The notes below the pieces were generated by a model. The model saw only the letters and a program-made list of their open reading frames with translations. It did no database searches and was not told where the DNA came from. A stretch of DNA of 64,000 bases from Oscheius sp. JU75 (taxonomy: Eukaryota; Nematoda; Chromadorea; Rhabditida; Rhabditidae): NCBI GenBank assembly GCA_037178855.1, contig JASJZC010000002.1, forward strand, positions 1,550,001-1,614,000. Reading direction: 5' to 3'. The translations under genes were made by a program, and so were the position numbers. Below, piece by piece: positions 23,287-35,691 of the stretch; the first letter of the stretch is position 1, and each line of letters begins with the position of its first letter.

Positions 23287-26200
23287 TTCGCCACAGAAAC
23301 CATCGCGCTTTAGATAGTAGAGATAGATTCTCATAGGTCGAGTAACATTATTACTTTTGTGGTAAAAGGACGGCACTTTCTAGTAATCTCTCTCTCTTTA
23401 AATACAGTAGCTCTCTTTGATTACTTCCAAAACAAGTTACTTAAAAAAAACTTTTTTTTTTTCAAAATACTGTAATTAGATGGACAGTTTGTTTTGACTA
23501 CAGTATATACCAAGTTTCTGAGAAAAGTTGTAAATGACATTCGCTTGTCTTTAAAACAACCGAAAATGGAAACTAGACACCTGTCTTTTCTTACGCACTG
23601 TCCGTCTATTTTCTATGCCGTTTTCGCTTGAGTTGCTACCTCAACTGGTACAGAAATTCAGATTAATGACACTACTACCATGGCAAGCCTTAGCACAGCC
23701 GTAAAATTAGATTGTCTTTGATTCAAAGTCGAGTTGCCAGGCCAAACTATTGTTAGCCTTGAAGGTTTTATGTCTGGGAAAGTTAGTGCTCTTGCGATAA
23801 TTACCGGTATGAGAAACAGAACTTACAGTGAATCAAAAAGCTTCCGGAGGTTGTACTCCTATTACGACTCCTGCTTCCGTCATTTCGAATTCTCCTAACT
23901 AAACTTGTTAACGTAACAACTCGAGGAAGGGCATCCCCCACACCTAATGAGCCTGACCGACTCGTATATCCAGTTCACGAAAAACGGTCTCTCTCCCACT
24001 CATTTCCCAGTTCAATTAGACTCTCTCTGTCTTTGTCTCTCTATTCCACTATCTCTGTCTCTGTCCTCTTGTCATATTCCCGGTTCCCATAGCATTCTAC
24101 AGAATCTTTATCGTCCAATTGCGATTGCACCCTTATTCATGCGAAATCAGAAAGGCTGACGCAGAGAGCGGCTTGCATATCCAAAGGCCAGTAAAAACGC
24201 TGGCAACGTCGGTGGTCTGCCATCAGATTAAAGGACTAATTGAATGGACAAGATTGCACCGAGCCTTGTGTACGGCAGATGGGCGTAAAGATTGTCTATA
24301 TTTGGGTGGCAGGAGACGATTGAAATTTGTTTAGTATACAACATTGGATCTCTCTGTCTCTCTCTACCTTGATCCCGCTGTAGGGAACACTTTAATTGGC
24401 CGGTCAAATGGCCCAGTCAAAAAGCTTATAGCATCTTCTGACGCTCAAATGTTTGCTCTTTTTAATGAGAAGCTTGGTGACATCCGAGGCCAAAAATTAG
24501 CACTTCTTCTACTTAGAAGAGGATCTTTTCATCCTTAGAGTCCTCTTCCTCATTTGGTCCCTAGCTAATTGAGCCCCCTACTAGTATATTTAGGCAGGAA
24601 GATAGCGAGACACAGGGAGGTAGAGAGACAGAGAGACAGAGATCAAATCCTGTTTGTGATTCCTCTCCATGTTTTTGCACTTCCAAAAGGTTTATTTGTC
24701 CCCCGTTCTTCTGGACAACCGGAACTGCGTAACCTCCCACCCTCTCTCCTTTATACTGATGTTCCAAAGCTCAGTTTCCTCTCTCCCTCATTCTCAAATC
24801 AAGACCACCCCCACGGGAAGACGTAATTACGCTTCTTCACCCATTTTCCAATTAATTTCTCAAGCTATACCTTGCCTTGTAGCGGTGACAGAGAGAGGAC
24901 CACAAGGGTCTCTTGATGGCTCTCTCTGTCTCTATGTCCTTCCGCCTCTCTATCTCTTTGTCTTTCTGTCTTTCTGTCTCTCAGTCTCTCTGTCTCGCTG
25001 TCTCTCTAGTCTCGAGATCTGAGAATACAGAAAGTGACGTTGTTTGCTACCTCTGCTACCCTCCATGTGTAAGTAATCTTCGCATGGTCATTCGTGCCCC
25101 CTTCCACACAAAAGGATCTAATTTGCTGCTACCCGGTATGCAAGACAAAGCCTTGGAACAGAGTAGTATCCAGTAGTTGGTAATAAAAATCTCTGAGCTG
25201 GGGGAGAGAGACTCGTTCAGAGCAGCTTGTACTGTTTCACTGTCTCTGAGGCTCCCAATCTTCCAGACATCCTCATCCAAATTGTTTAATTAAAGGTTCC
25301 GTCTGCTCCCACACCAAATCTTGGGGTCAAATCCCTTTCGTTTCTCTGGTGCTTTCATTCGGCTCGCATGACCTAAAGTATATACCGTGAGTAAACACAG
25401 TGATTTGATGACTACGAAGTTCCGATTAGCGCTAGAATCTGTAATTTATTGCAGGGTTCAATGTCAATGACAGGTCAGGTGCTTCGCAAGGAAACAAAGG
25501 GATACAAAGGGACAGAGAGATAGAGAGATAAAGAGACAGAGATCATTCTGATCATGGGTCAAGGAACGGGGGCACCAACTGGTCAAAAACCTATTGAACC
25601 TCTCTGTCGGGGCCACTGTCTCTCTCAGCCTTAGTCATTCCGGCGTACGAGGGCGTCTCCTTCTCCCAACTTGAATAAGTCATCTTGTATGCCGGTGGCT
25701 GATCTCCCCCACACCATTAACAAAATGATCCTCTGTCTTATTTCTGGATCCTTGGTTCCTTCTTTTGGCTCCTCCTACAGCTATTTTTGTTCTTCTTGTA
25801 GGTACGTCAGTCTTACTTTCTAGTGTATGTCTGTTTCTCTCTCTCTCTCTCCCTCTTTCTCTCTGATCATGTGCCCTTTGAGCAACCAAAAGATCTCAGG
25901 TCAAAATGATATCAACCCCGCTCAAAAATTCAGGACACCTACTCCCGAACAAATATTCGCGTGCAGTTCTGCAGAAGACCTATCCTCCTTTTTCTGTCCC
26001 TGAAATATTCAACAATTTTCACTCAACACGTAATCCTCGAATTCGAATCGGTTGGGATTGCCTAATTGTTTTCCTTCACCCTCTATTTTTCTGCTCCTTA
26101 GCAGAAAAATATGCTCTACCTAATTAGGATTTTTACTAGGGTCAGTCCCTGTCTCTCTGATGGAAAAATGGTTGAGAGACAGAGATACTGACCCGTCAAT

Positions 26201-26550
26201 AGTTTAAGAGACTTCCTTATTAGGTCTAAGCTTTGTCTCTCTTTTATCTGCAGAGCATTTTAGGCGGGATGCTCTGATAGTGAATTAGATAAGAGATGTT
26301 TATGAATGGAATTCGCAGCCCGACTATCCAGTTTAAGTTGTTCTCCCGCCAGTGTCCAAAGCCATTTTTCCCAATTAGTGAATTGCTTTGTGACAGTAGG
26401 AATTAGAGGTGACATACCAAGTCAGCTTGGAAGAGGACTTGCCCCTATCCGGGTAGCAGACAGGCCAGCAGAGACGAGTCAAGGGTAGAAGGACAGATAT
26501 CAAGCAATGTAATTTCGGGCAATAATTGTAATTCCTCGCTATAGCGCAGT

Positions 26551-26690
26551 GAGATGCGGGTGCGACACGGGTGCTCCTTTCCAAGACAAAAATTAATTTG
26601 CTCTTTTCGGATTCAAAAAGTGGTTTCTAGCAAATGTTTAGCAAAATTGTAGCTTTTTATCTGCTCTGCAGCTTTGCAGAACATCGCAAA
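26551..26690 (+). repeat. Foldback element related to 41168-41500
   Basis: It starts with GCGGGTGCGACACGGGTGC and ends with an imperfect hairpin whose arms are variants of GCAAAATTGTAGC and its complement (GCAGCTTTGCAG). The CLIC intron near 41168 has the same order of parts. Confidence 0.5.
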
Positions 26691-27113
26691 GCTGGAAAGT
26701 GTTACCTAGAGCCGGAAATGACCGTGGAAAAGTTCATGTCGCACGGTAGGAGGTTTCACAGACCCGGGGAAGACTCGTTTCTAGCCTGGAATCCTTTCTT
26801 GCCCTCTACGGTTCTTGATTCGGTATTACCAATGTTTTTAGGGAGCTGACCCACTAATGAAAGACCTAAAATGTACCTTATGGGTGGTGCTATCTTTGAT
26901 TACTCTGTCAGTTCCTCATTTCCGATCTTTGTCTCGAAAACTTCCTGTTATTCTCCTTCTCAAACTCCTCAATTGTATCGTGGCATGTTCTCCCGATTCT
27001 TAAAAACGTTTTCCTTGGTAAACAAGACATTCTGTAGATTGGGCCAATCGCTCTCTCTCTTTCTCTCTCTGTCTCTCCAACCAGTCCAGGTTCAAACTTT
27101 CAGCCGTGATAGA

Positions 27114-27393
27114 ATGTCTCGACTAATTCTGGGTCTCCTTGTGCTCACAATCTGTTCACAGCTGCTCTCAGCACAGCTACTATCAGACGAGGAGCCACTG
27201 ACACATCGGCTCGCCAAGAGGCGACTCGTCATCAGGGTTCCGAGTATGCGTAACCCGGACAGTGAACATCTTACCAGGATCTTGAACAAGGTATGTGTCT
27301 CTGTCCCTGTCTCTGTATCTAATTGTCTGTTTCCAGATGGCGTTTGCCGAGCTGAAGCAAAAGAAGTTGGATGATTTCGAAAATGAAATGTGA
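27114..27393 (+). CDS. Small secreted protein, possible peptide-hormone precursor
   Basis: Two exons, 27114-27290 and 27337-27393, encode 77 residues. The start follows TTCAAACTTTCAG. A clear signal peptide (about 1-20, ending SAQ) is followed by a short acidic piece and a basic site HRLAKRR. After that comes a roughly 41-residue amphipathic stretch beginning LVIRVPSMRNP and ending in a helical LKQKKLDDFENEM. There are no cysteines in the mature part and no C-terminal amidation glycine. One signal peptide plus one dibasic site plus one conserved-looking peptide is the layout of a neuropeptide or hormone precursor. I cannot assign a family. An AATAAA lies at about 27510. Confidence 0.75.
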
Positions 27394-27667
27394 CGACTGT
27401 CTACGAACTTACACCATATCCCACTTTAAAACAATCTTCTTCTTCTAGAATGTTCTGTACTTAGTGTAAATCCTGGTGAGACTTTGTGAGATGTCTCTCT
27501 ACTTGTCAAAATAAATTGTTGAATGTTGCAAAAAGGGAGCAAAGATCTTGTTTGTTCTATCTGGGACACTGGGAGCCGGTCAACAATGATTTGGTAATTC
27601 AGAATACAGAGACAGAGAGAGATAGTGGCAGTGAGTTAAATAAGTCAAGTAATCCTTCCGATCAGGC

Positions 27668-28745
27668 TTATTTCTTGAACAGATCTCCCATAGCACCATC
27701 AGTGAAGCCTTGCATCATTGGATTCAGCAGAGAAGCTCCTCCATCGATGGTCAGACACTAAACACACGATTTTCATCTAACAGACCATCTGTCAGACCTG
27801 GCCAATGATGTACTCGGACTTGGCTCGGTCAGCCAGGTATCCAATGAGGTCCGCAATCTCCTTGGCCTGTCCAACACGACCCAAAGGAATGAACTTGGGC
27901 TGGGCGTAGGCATCCTCAATGGCCTTCTGGATTTCATCGGTCACTCCCTGTTTCTGCATAATAGCTGTGTGGATCAGTCCCGGATTGACCGAATTGACTC
28001 TAATGCCCTTCTTGATGAATTCACCTGCCATGCAGCGAGTCAACTGATCGAGACCGGCCTTTGCCACGGCATAGTACGGCATGGTCGGAGACTGAAAAAA
28101 TCCTTGCTGATTAGCTTTCAGAAAAAAAAAACAGGGTATGATAAGAACTTACAGCCCAAGGATGGGCTGCAATGCTGGACACGTTGATGACCTCGCCTTT
28201 GGTCTTTTCGAGATGGTCAACAGCCAGACGGGTTAGACTCAGGGCACTGGAAAGAGAGAGTAAGAGCGACAGAGAGTGTCACTGACACTTTGAGATTGAG
28301 ATTGATGGTATAGTCGAACTTGTCCAAGCCGATTGCGAAGCCGAATTCTTGACCTTGCATGTCGGGAACACCACCGGCATTATTGACCTGAAGAGTACTG
28401 TCACGGTCATTGTCACTGTGTCACTGTCACCCACCAGTATGTCAATTTTCCCAAACTTCTTGACAGTTTCACCAATGAGCTTCTTATGGACCGTCTCATC
28501 CACAAGATCTCCCTGTACTTGAAGAATGCTCTCTGGCTTGACACCAGCAGCTACTAGTAGATCTTGGGTTTCCTAAAACAATTTCTAAACTTTCCGAAGA
28601 CAAGTCTTACATCAAGAGATTTCTGACTCCTTCCGGTAATAGTCACAGAAGCTCCTTCTTCGGCAAAGAGTAGGGCCGTGGCTCTACCAATTCCATTGCT
28701 GGAGCCGGTAACAATAGCAACTTTGCCAGAGAAACGAGGAGACAT
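27668..28745 (-). CDS. Short-chain dehydrogenase/reductase (classical SDR)
   Basis: Six exons: 28745-28611, 28572-28435, 28387-28287, 28246-28153, 28091-27798 and 27757-27668, giving 283 residues. The Rossmann nucleotide site TGSSNGIG (13-20), the structural NNAG motif (93-96), the catalytic Ser region NVSS (146-149) and the Y163-x3-K167 pair in YYAVAKAG are all present. The protein is therefore a probable NAD(P)-dependent oxidoreductase, closest in style to the expanded nematode SDR group. The substrate cannot be told. There is no signal peptide or membrane anchor, so it is probably cytosolic or peroxisomal. Introns 2 and 3 carry GTCACTGTCA repeats. Confidence 0.93.
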
Positions 28746-29030
28746 GATGGCAGGGCAGGGGTTATCGGATGGAAAGTGCGGCGAGAGGACAGCTATCACC
28801 GAATGGCGCGCAAAATACACAAAACAGCGGGCAGAACTTTTGTGCCTAATCGCCGTGACAAATGATGTCGGCACAAACTAGCGTGGTTTGTTCATTTGAT
28901 CTTGGGGGAAGCAGAGAGCCAGAGAAAGTAACACTTTACAAACTGGCAATTATGTAACTTTATCAAACTTAGAACATAATTGTTTCGAACTCGTTTTGAA
29001 ATTACAACTACATTCATTGTCTGTTGCGCT

Positions 29031-30691
29031 ATGGCGTTGGGTCTGCCTCTGGACATCAGACTCTCCGATCTGACAGGTAGCCTACCTCTCTTCGATCTTC
29101 ACAACTACCGTAATTTTTAGAATGGCTTCTGGTTCGCCGTTATGTGAAACCCAACTGGATTCGGGCAGTCAAGGAGGTCAGGAAGAAGATCTCAATCGCT
29201 CTCAAGGACATGCCAGAATGCGAGGAAATCAAGAAACTACTGTCCCATACACGTAAGCTGGAGACAGAGACTGAACACTAACTTCCAGAAATCACCTACT
29301 ACCGGAGCGAGGAGATTGTGGCAATTTTGATGCAGACGGAACAGGATAGCAAGAACTTTCTCGGCATGTACTCCTCTCAGCGGATGAAGGACTGGCAAGG
29401 AGTCATTCAGCTCTACCGCTCGGATAACATCTACCTGGCTGATGCGGCTCTCACGCTGAGCAATCTGGTCAAGTTTGAGCTGCCCTCGATCAGGAAGGAT
29501 CTACTCATTCTGGAGAAGAGGATCGCGGAGCAGATGAGGAAGGCCGAACAGGACAGAAAGTCAGCTGAGCAGCAGGAGAAGCTCTACCGGGAGGAAGTCA
29601 GTAGGAGAGGACTCAAGGTAGTTTAGTGTCTGTTTCTTTGTATCTCTGTCTCTCTATCTTTAATGATCATTTTCCAGGGAAACTATCTGCCTTTCGAGCT
29701 CATGATGTCGACCGGCCCATTGACCAAGATCTTCCATCAGCTCAACGACCTCATCATGGCTCTTCTCCCAGCTGTCGACTACTACAAAAAAAGCAGGCTT
29801 CCAGGAAGATGGACGGTCCTTCCTCTGCTACAATTTTACCTCGAGAAAGGAAACGTCACAGCTTTCGAATGGTTCTACGGCTACGCGCCTGAAGAAACGG
29901 AAAAGTTCAGTCTCAAAAATATCCTGTTTCCCAATAAGAAGAAGCCAGTTGAGGATCCGAAGAAGGTGGCCGGCCATGTGAACAGCCTGTCCTTGGAAGA
30001 AGACAACGATTTCGGAACTGAGGACAAGACGGGCGGGATTCAGCTGATGGAGGAGGGACATCAGACAAAGAAGAAGAAGAAGAGACCCACAGTCCAGGAG
30101 GGACTAAACCTGCTGGAGAACGGCAAGACTCGTCGTGATTTGATGTATGACATTCACCAGCTGCGTCTCTTTCTGGTCGCAGTTGAGGAGAACGAGTCGA
30201 GACAGCATCCGTCCGACTTGCTCCTTTCGCTCTACGTCGAGTATGATGTCCCCCTGTTCGATGTCTGGAAATGGACCGCCACAGCCTCTCAGATCTTAGA
30301 CATCGTCAACAATCCGACTACGAGCGAGTTGTTTGAAATTCGTCACAATCCTAGGTTAGTTTTTGTCTTTCCCTGTCTCTGTCTCTCTCTATCTGACTTT
30401 CTGTTTCGCTATCTCTCAGTCTCCATGTCTATCTGTTCTTCCAGATATCTGGACGATCTCGTTGCCCACATCCAGTCGCGTCAGACGAAAGCCGACTTCT
30501 TCAAAGGAAATGCCATGGCGGCTGAGAAGCTAGTCGAAGACATGAAGCAGAAGTATCAACTGGTCGCAAACACCTACCAGGAGGTCAAAATGGAATCGGA
30601 AAAGCTGGAGCAGCGACTCTGCAAGGATCTGGCCTGCCTCACCAAAGGACGCCCGGTTCATCTTCTTGGCGGAGTCAAGTCGTTGCTCTAA
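29031..30691 (+). CDS. CDK5RAP3: CDK5RAP3 orthologue (UFMylation complex)
   Basis: Five exons: 29031-29076, 29121-29252, 29289-29617, 29678-30354 and 30445-30691, giving 476 residues. The whole length aligns in order with the animal CDK5RAP3 (LZAP) family. The N-terminal block has LDIRLSDL and KDMPECEEIKKLLS. The signature YSSQRMKDWQ follows, and the C-terminal block RYLDDLVAHI ends in a GRPVHLLGG motif. In animals this protein partners UFL1 and UFBP1 (DDRGK1) at the ER and guides UFM1 conjugation to ribosomes. The acidic central part is shorter than in vertebrates and holds a run of basic residues (about 280-300). It converges tail to tail with the transporter gene at 30756. Confidence 0.95.
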
Positions 30692-30755
30692 AGACGGGAG
30701 CAAAAGGATAGTGTCTGTCGGTTTTCCAATAAAAGTTCGAGTCTTAGGCTTCTTT

Positions 30756-32835
30756 CTATACCTTGTCTGAACAATTGACAGTGAGCGACGTTTTGTTCTG
30801 TTCTTGGAGATCTGGTGTAGGCATGAATGGCAGGCTTCGGACCAGTGGAATCTTGGACACGGATCTGAATCTAGTTGTTTGCAGAGAGACAGAGGCAGTT
30901 AACTACATACCTAGTGAACCAGTCAGGATAGGCATACCCACTGCCATCTTGCTGATCACCATCTGAATTCCGGGCAAAGTGGAGTCCTCTCTGTTGAGCA
31001 GTAGCTCTGCCGACAGTGTTGTCCAAAAAGACGGCTATGACTCCTCCAACCAACATTTTAATGCTGATCAGCATGTTAATAACATCGTCCCAGTTCTTGT
31101 GTCCAGTCCGAATAGGGAACCGTTCGAAGTGAGATGGTATGGCGATCCCGGCCATTAGAGAGAAGCCCATGATGGAGAGATTGCGAGAGAGAGACAGATC
31201 GACTAGCTGAAAGGACTGAATCAATGACAGTGACAGTGACAAAACCTGTAAATTGTTCAATGACACTCCTGCAATGAATCCGACAGTAACAATCATGGTT
31301 CCGCCAATGATACCATCGGGAATTGTGGCCATAACAGCAGCGGCTTTCGTACAAATACCAAGGAATATCAGGAACATTCCAGCTACTTGCATCGGTCTTC
31401 GACTGGCAACCTTAGTCATTTGAATGATGGCAATGTTGTTGGAGTAGGTGGTGAGACCCATTCCGACACCCATGCTAGCTGCCAACATGCTACCGAGTCC
31501 TTCAACAACTATGGCTCTATTGACAGCGTCTTTCGGTGGTCTTCGTTGATGGCAGACCCGGGCCAGAAGATCATAGGATCCGAGGTTTTCGATCACATCG
31601 ACAGTGACTGAAGCACAAAAGGCCAACGAGAGGCCAAGGTTCACTGTTGGTAGACCAATGTTCCCTGAAAGCTCAGATGTACTGTCATTGTCACCGTACC
31701 TGGATACGGTATCGTCAGCCATGTAGCCTGTTCCATGATCCTCCTTGTCTCATTTCTGTCATACCGCACTGCACTGCCTTTCGGCTCACAATCAAAAAAG
31801 GTAATTGTCCAACAGATGGCCCAACATATGAGAATAGTGAGGGCCAGAGGGTATTGTCCGAACAGACAATACTTCCCAAACCCAGGAATACATATCGGAT
31901 AGTCTTCCAGGTAGATTACCATTATGATTATCATTAGCATTGCTCTGGAAGTGACGTGAGCCATGAAAGGTTCGGGACTTACACTGCAGAGATCCAGTGA
32001 CTACTGATCATGTCCTGAACAAGGGGAAGCAGGGACATGCAGAGGAGAATCATGACAGGGACAATTGTGATTGGACCAATGAGTCGTGAGAGGACACCAG
32101 CTAGTCCTGTGAAGCCGATAATGATGAATAGGAGACATCCGAGCATAAGACTTCCGGCTATCTGAAGTTACTCTGTCTCACTGCCTTCTTGTCTGTCTCT
32201 CTGTCTCCCAGACTCCCTGTCTCTTTGTCTTTCTGACTCTCTCAGTCCCTCCGTTTACCTCTTTCAACCGAAAGCTCCACTCCTCGTCCTCATCTTCCGG
32301 TAAACATCGATGGCTCGTCTGATAGGCATAGATTGGTGGCAAGAAGGCAGCAGCAGGGCCATGCATAATCGGAAGCCTGAGGCAATATGTGTTACCTTCT
32401 GTAGACACACACCTTAATCCCACAGTACTTTGAAGAAGAGTTGAGGCCCCAGCAGCTACCAGCGTTGCCGACATCAGCTGGGTTTTCAAAGTAACGGCAG
32501 CTGCACCAGCACAGACCGCATCCGAAACGAGTTGAGGAGTCAGAATCAAGCCGGGGGCACAGATCATCGCTTGTTGGAAGCCATAAGTTAGGGTACTGAT
32601 CCAGTTTGGAGACTTATTGACATGGTAGCTCAGTCGACCCATACCGGTGTGGGACTCGGGGCGAGAGAGAAAGAGGATAACTCACATGGGAAACTGGTCG
32701 AGTAATCATCCTTTTTGTGTTGCCGAGGATTTGTGTGATCAAGATCGGGGAGAGCTGTCTGCTACAGAGATAGTGTAATAGAGACAGTACAAAGACAGGG
32801 TCTGAGTCCAACAGTCGAGCACAACGCTCTGGCAT
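30756..32835 (-). CDS. Nucleobase/ascorbate transporter (SLC23/NAT family)
   Basis: Eight exons: 32835-32686, 32654-32413, 32376-32259, 32161-31983, 31944-31700, 31664-31246, 31206-30911 and 30870-30756, giving 587 residues. Many hydrophobic segments and the early block FQQAMICAPGLILTPQLVSD place it in the NAT family, secondary transporters of nucleobases or ascorbate at the plasma membrane. LPIMHGPAAAFLPP matches the conserved TM3 region. The NAT signature is altered: residues 387-395 read NNIAIIQMT where the family usually has Q/E/P-N-x-G. The TM8 motif is ENLGSY (337-342) instead of ESIGDY. Substrate range may differ, or this may be the usual nematode form. Confidence 0.93.
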
Positions 32836-33419
32836 AAGTAAACAGTGGAACTAAAGAGTTACGATTCGGAAATTGTAACAAAAACAACCAGAAAAACAGC
32901 TATTCTCGCACTGAATGACGGACGGTGTGTGGTGTCTTTCTGACCACCTTGGATCCTTTGTGCTGTTCCTTGAATAACAAGAACAGGATGGGGTATCATG
33001 TTACAAACATAGAAATGGCGTTAGAGTCTTCTTGGGTAGCACTCGTACTAAGCCCGAGATCTGAAGGTTTTGAAGTCTGCCTGAAGAATAACAAAAGACG
33101 AGAGATGTTACGGGTGCGACACTCTCCTTTATCTTTCAAAACAACTTGCTCACCATCATAATTTTCCACAGCTCTCTATCCAAAAATAACATGTTTTCTC
33201 CCAATTCTCCCTATTTTAGACTCGATCTCGCCGTTTCTGACGTGTTCCAATCTGCCTCTGTGTACTCACCAAAATCCACCTGACCGCCGCGCTAGCTCAG
33301 TGACTCACTGGCACTGTTAACAGATAGCAGCGTGGTAAACAGGCCCGAATTTCTGCTCACTCACTCGCCTGATAAGCGTTTATTCCATCTGCTCTCTTCC
33401 GCCAACCAGCCTTCTCATC
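32836..33419. other. Intergenic, no gene seen
   Basis: I see no supportable exon, and only short scattered open frames, between the transporter start and the first gene of the four-span cluster. Confidence 0.45.
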
Positions 33420-34481
33420 ATGGAAAGCATCTACGGAGACAGCAATGAGTACCACAGAGTCGAAGGTGACGGCTATTTGCACCCTAGAGAGGGACGTCTT
33501 CGGGTAACAGAACTTTTTTTGATGTCAATATATGTCCTTAGGTTATTTCCATCGTAATTTTCATAATCCACGCGCTGGCCGAGATTGGTTGGGTGTATGT
33601 TCTGGTAAGAGTTGCTGTAGAGAAAGAGGGTGAGTTCAGAAGACAATTAAGGGTTCAAACCGTGATCTTTGGACTTAACTATCTTTTGCAAAGTTGTAGA
33701 GCAGATCAAGATCTACAGCTTTGCTGAGCATCAAATATATGAAAAATGCATTATTCGATCCGAAAAAAGCATTTTCAGACGTGCGCTTCTATCTCTCCCT
33801 CGTTTTAATCAATGCCTTCGGCCTGTACCTTTTCGCCAATGGGCTATTCGGACAGCGGAATCGTAAAACCTGCCTGACTGTCTATGTTTGCATCTTCCAG
33901 GTGGCTTTCCATATCAGGAACGCAAAATTTCGAAATCTTTCAGCTGCTCGCGGGATTCGTTTGGATCTACAACACTCTGTCTCTGATCATCGGATTTCAG
34001 TATTTCAAGGATCAGATTCAGAAAGAGTTGGACAGACAACATTATGATACTAGCGGTAAGTTGACAGAGAGAGTTACAGAGCGACAGAGGGCAGATGCTA
34101 GCAGAAAACAGTAAATTGTGCGCTTTGAAATGAAGAGTATCATGTTCAGCGCCGTAGTGCACCTTAGCGACTGGCAAATTCCATCCAATGCCCTATTGCT
34201 CGTCTGGAGTTCGAACGCCACCAAGGGTTGTTGATTCAATCTCCGCTTGTTCCAAACTTTTTGATTTTACGCTTTCTATTCTCGGAAAACGGGTTTCTCG
34301 GTTCATCAGAGAGACAGACACAGAACCCTTCCAATCATTGAACAAATCGTCTTTAGCTACTCTCGTTGTCTTCATCTTCATCGTCGTAACTGGCTTCATG
34401 GCCATGTACCACTTCTTTGCAGCCTGGGTCATCAACAGTTACAAGAATATCCGAGTCGCGAGAGAGGGCCAGAATTTTTAG
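33420..34481 (+). CDS. Four-transmembrane protein, tandem family member 1
   Basis: Five exons: 33420-33503, 33542-33629, 33779-33900, 33944-34055 and 34357-34481 (intron phases 0,1,0,1), giving 176 residues. The four hydrophobic segments are near ISIVIFIIHALAEIGWVYVL, LSLVLINAFGLYLFANGLFG, LLAGFVWIYNTLSLIIGF and LVVFIFIVVTGFMAMYHFF. The short cytoplasmic tail reads VINSYKNIRV. The motif ANGLFG followed by basic residues after TM2 is shared with other members of the cluster. It is presumably a small integral membrane protein of unknown role. Intron 2 contains the GCAAAGTTGTAGA foldback element and intron 4 a degenerate tRNA-like piece. Confidence 0.85.
33688..33724 (+). repeat. Foldback element inside an intron
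   Basis: The arms GCAAAGTTGTAGA and TCTACAGCTTTGC pair around an 11-nt loop. It lies wholly within intron 2 of the surrounding four-span gene. Confidence 0.7.
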
Positions 34482-34804
34482 CTGGATGCAACTTGTATAA
34501 TAATCACGGATGGGAAAATGAAGATTACTGTCTATTCTTCCTATTCTAGACAGAGTGAACAAGAAAAAGACCAAATTGGTCTGCTTCACGGACCAGACAG
34601 TACGGGTAAACCTCCGATAGCACAAAGAAGATGTCGGATAGGATGAGAGCTAGACAGATACTTTTCTAGAGGAAGTCAGCTGACGACATTTGTTCTCCCA
34701 GAGGAAGCCTTCCCAAAAATTCTACCTGTCATTATTTTGACAGTAAAGCAATGTACTCTGCAAGTATATATTCAACCAAAAGGGACACAAACTCAAACGA
34801 ATTT

Positions 34805-34880
34805 CAAGTTCGGGAGTCGAACTCTGACCCTGCAAACACAAGTCACGCAACTTGGTGCTGCGCCAAGTAGCGTGGCGCGA
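34805..34880 (-). repeat. Degenerate tRNA-like sequence
   Basis: On the minus strand TTGGCGCAGCACCAAG (D-arm-like) precedes GAGTTCGACTCCCG (B-box-like). The stems are incomplete. Confidence 0.4.
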
Positions 34881-35691
34881 ATTTTGTTTGGCTTATAACT
34901 CCACCGTCGGTTAGAGACTGAATAGAGCCCAAATAATTCCTTGTGTCATTTCGTCGGAAACAGACTACCGTATACCCCCTTACGCATTTCTTACGTAAAA
35001 GAGTGCATATATTAGAAGAAATACGGTATATAATTCGGACTCAATCGAAACTTAAGCTTTCAGTGCGCAGCGTCAGCATTCTCTGTTCCCTCCTCATCGG
35101 CGTCGATCATCTCAGTGTCGTCTGGCCCGTCTAGAAAGTGCATATATTCTATCAGATTGTCAAAATAGAGCAGCTCAAATTGACCATGTAAATCGTATAA
35201 ATCCTTTGTTTACTACGATGAAGATCGCGATCAGTACTGGGGCTCAATAAAGAGCAGTAAACGTGTTTTTTGTCCGATGACTCAGATTCAGATGTCCATG
35301 TTATGATTTGTCAATGATAGCATCGATCCTCATGTAAACGTCTTCCGTCTCTCTATCTCTATGCTTACAACTGACTACTGCCTTAAATCCGCCAATAGGT
35401 AGTCAATGACACAAAAGAGATATTGTCTATGAGATATCAGAGAAACAGGTGTGTCGCTTTCCGTGAGTCGGTCACCAAATTCTTTTCATAAAAGACCCCT
35501 CTATAAGCATTCACACTAATTTTGAAACAGCTTTTAGTCTATTTCAGATCTTGTTTACATGACTAATGCCTTTTTGCGATTTAAAACACCATATAAAGTC
35601 TACACTTTCCCTCTGTCTCTCTATCTACAGCGTCTTGCAATTCCCACTGTACACTACCCAATCCTGTACCAATAAAAACACAAAGGAACAC

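Larger units (their letters stand above)
21888..27113. other. Five-kb gene-poor region
   Basis: I find no supportable exon on either strand. The region contains dispersed element copy B (22803-23286), a foldback element (26551-26690), several CTCTGTCT tracts, and repeated CAATTAG/CTAATTG motifs (for example near 24013, 24236, 24564, 26058, 26122 and 26374). It lies upstream of the peptide-like gene at 27114 and could hold its regulatory sequence. Confidence 0.45.
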
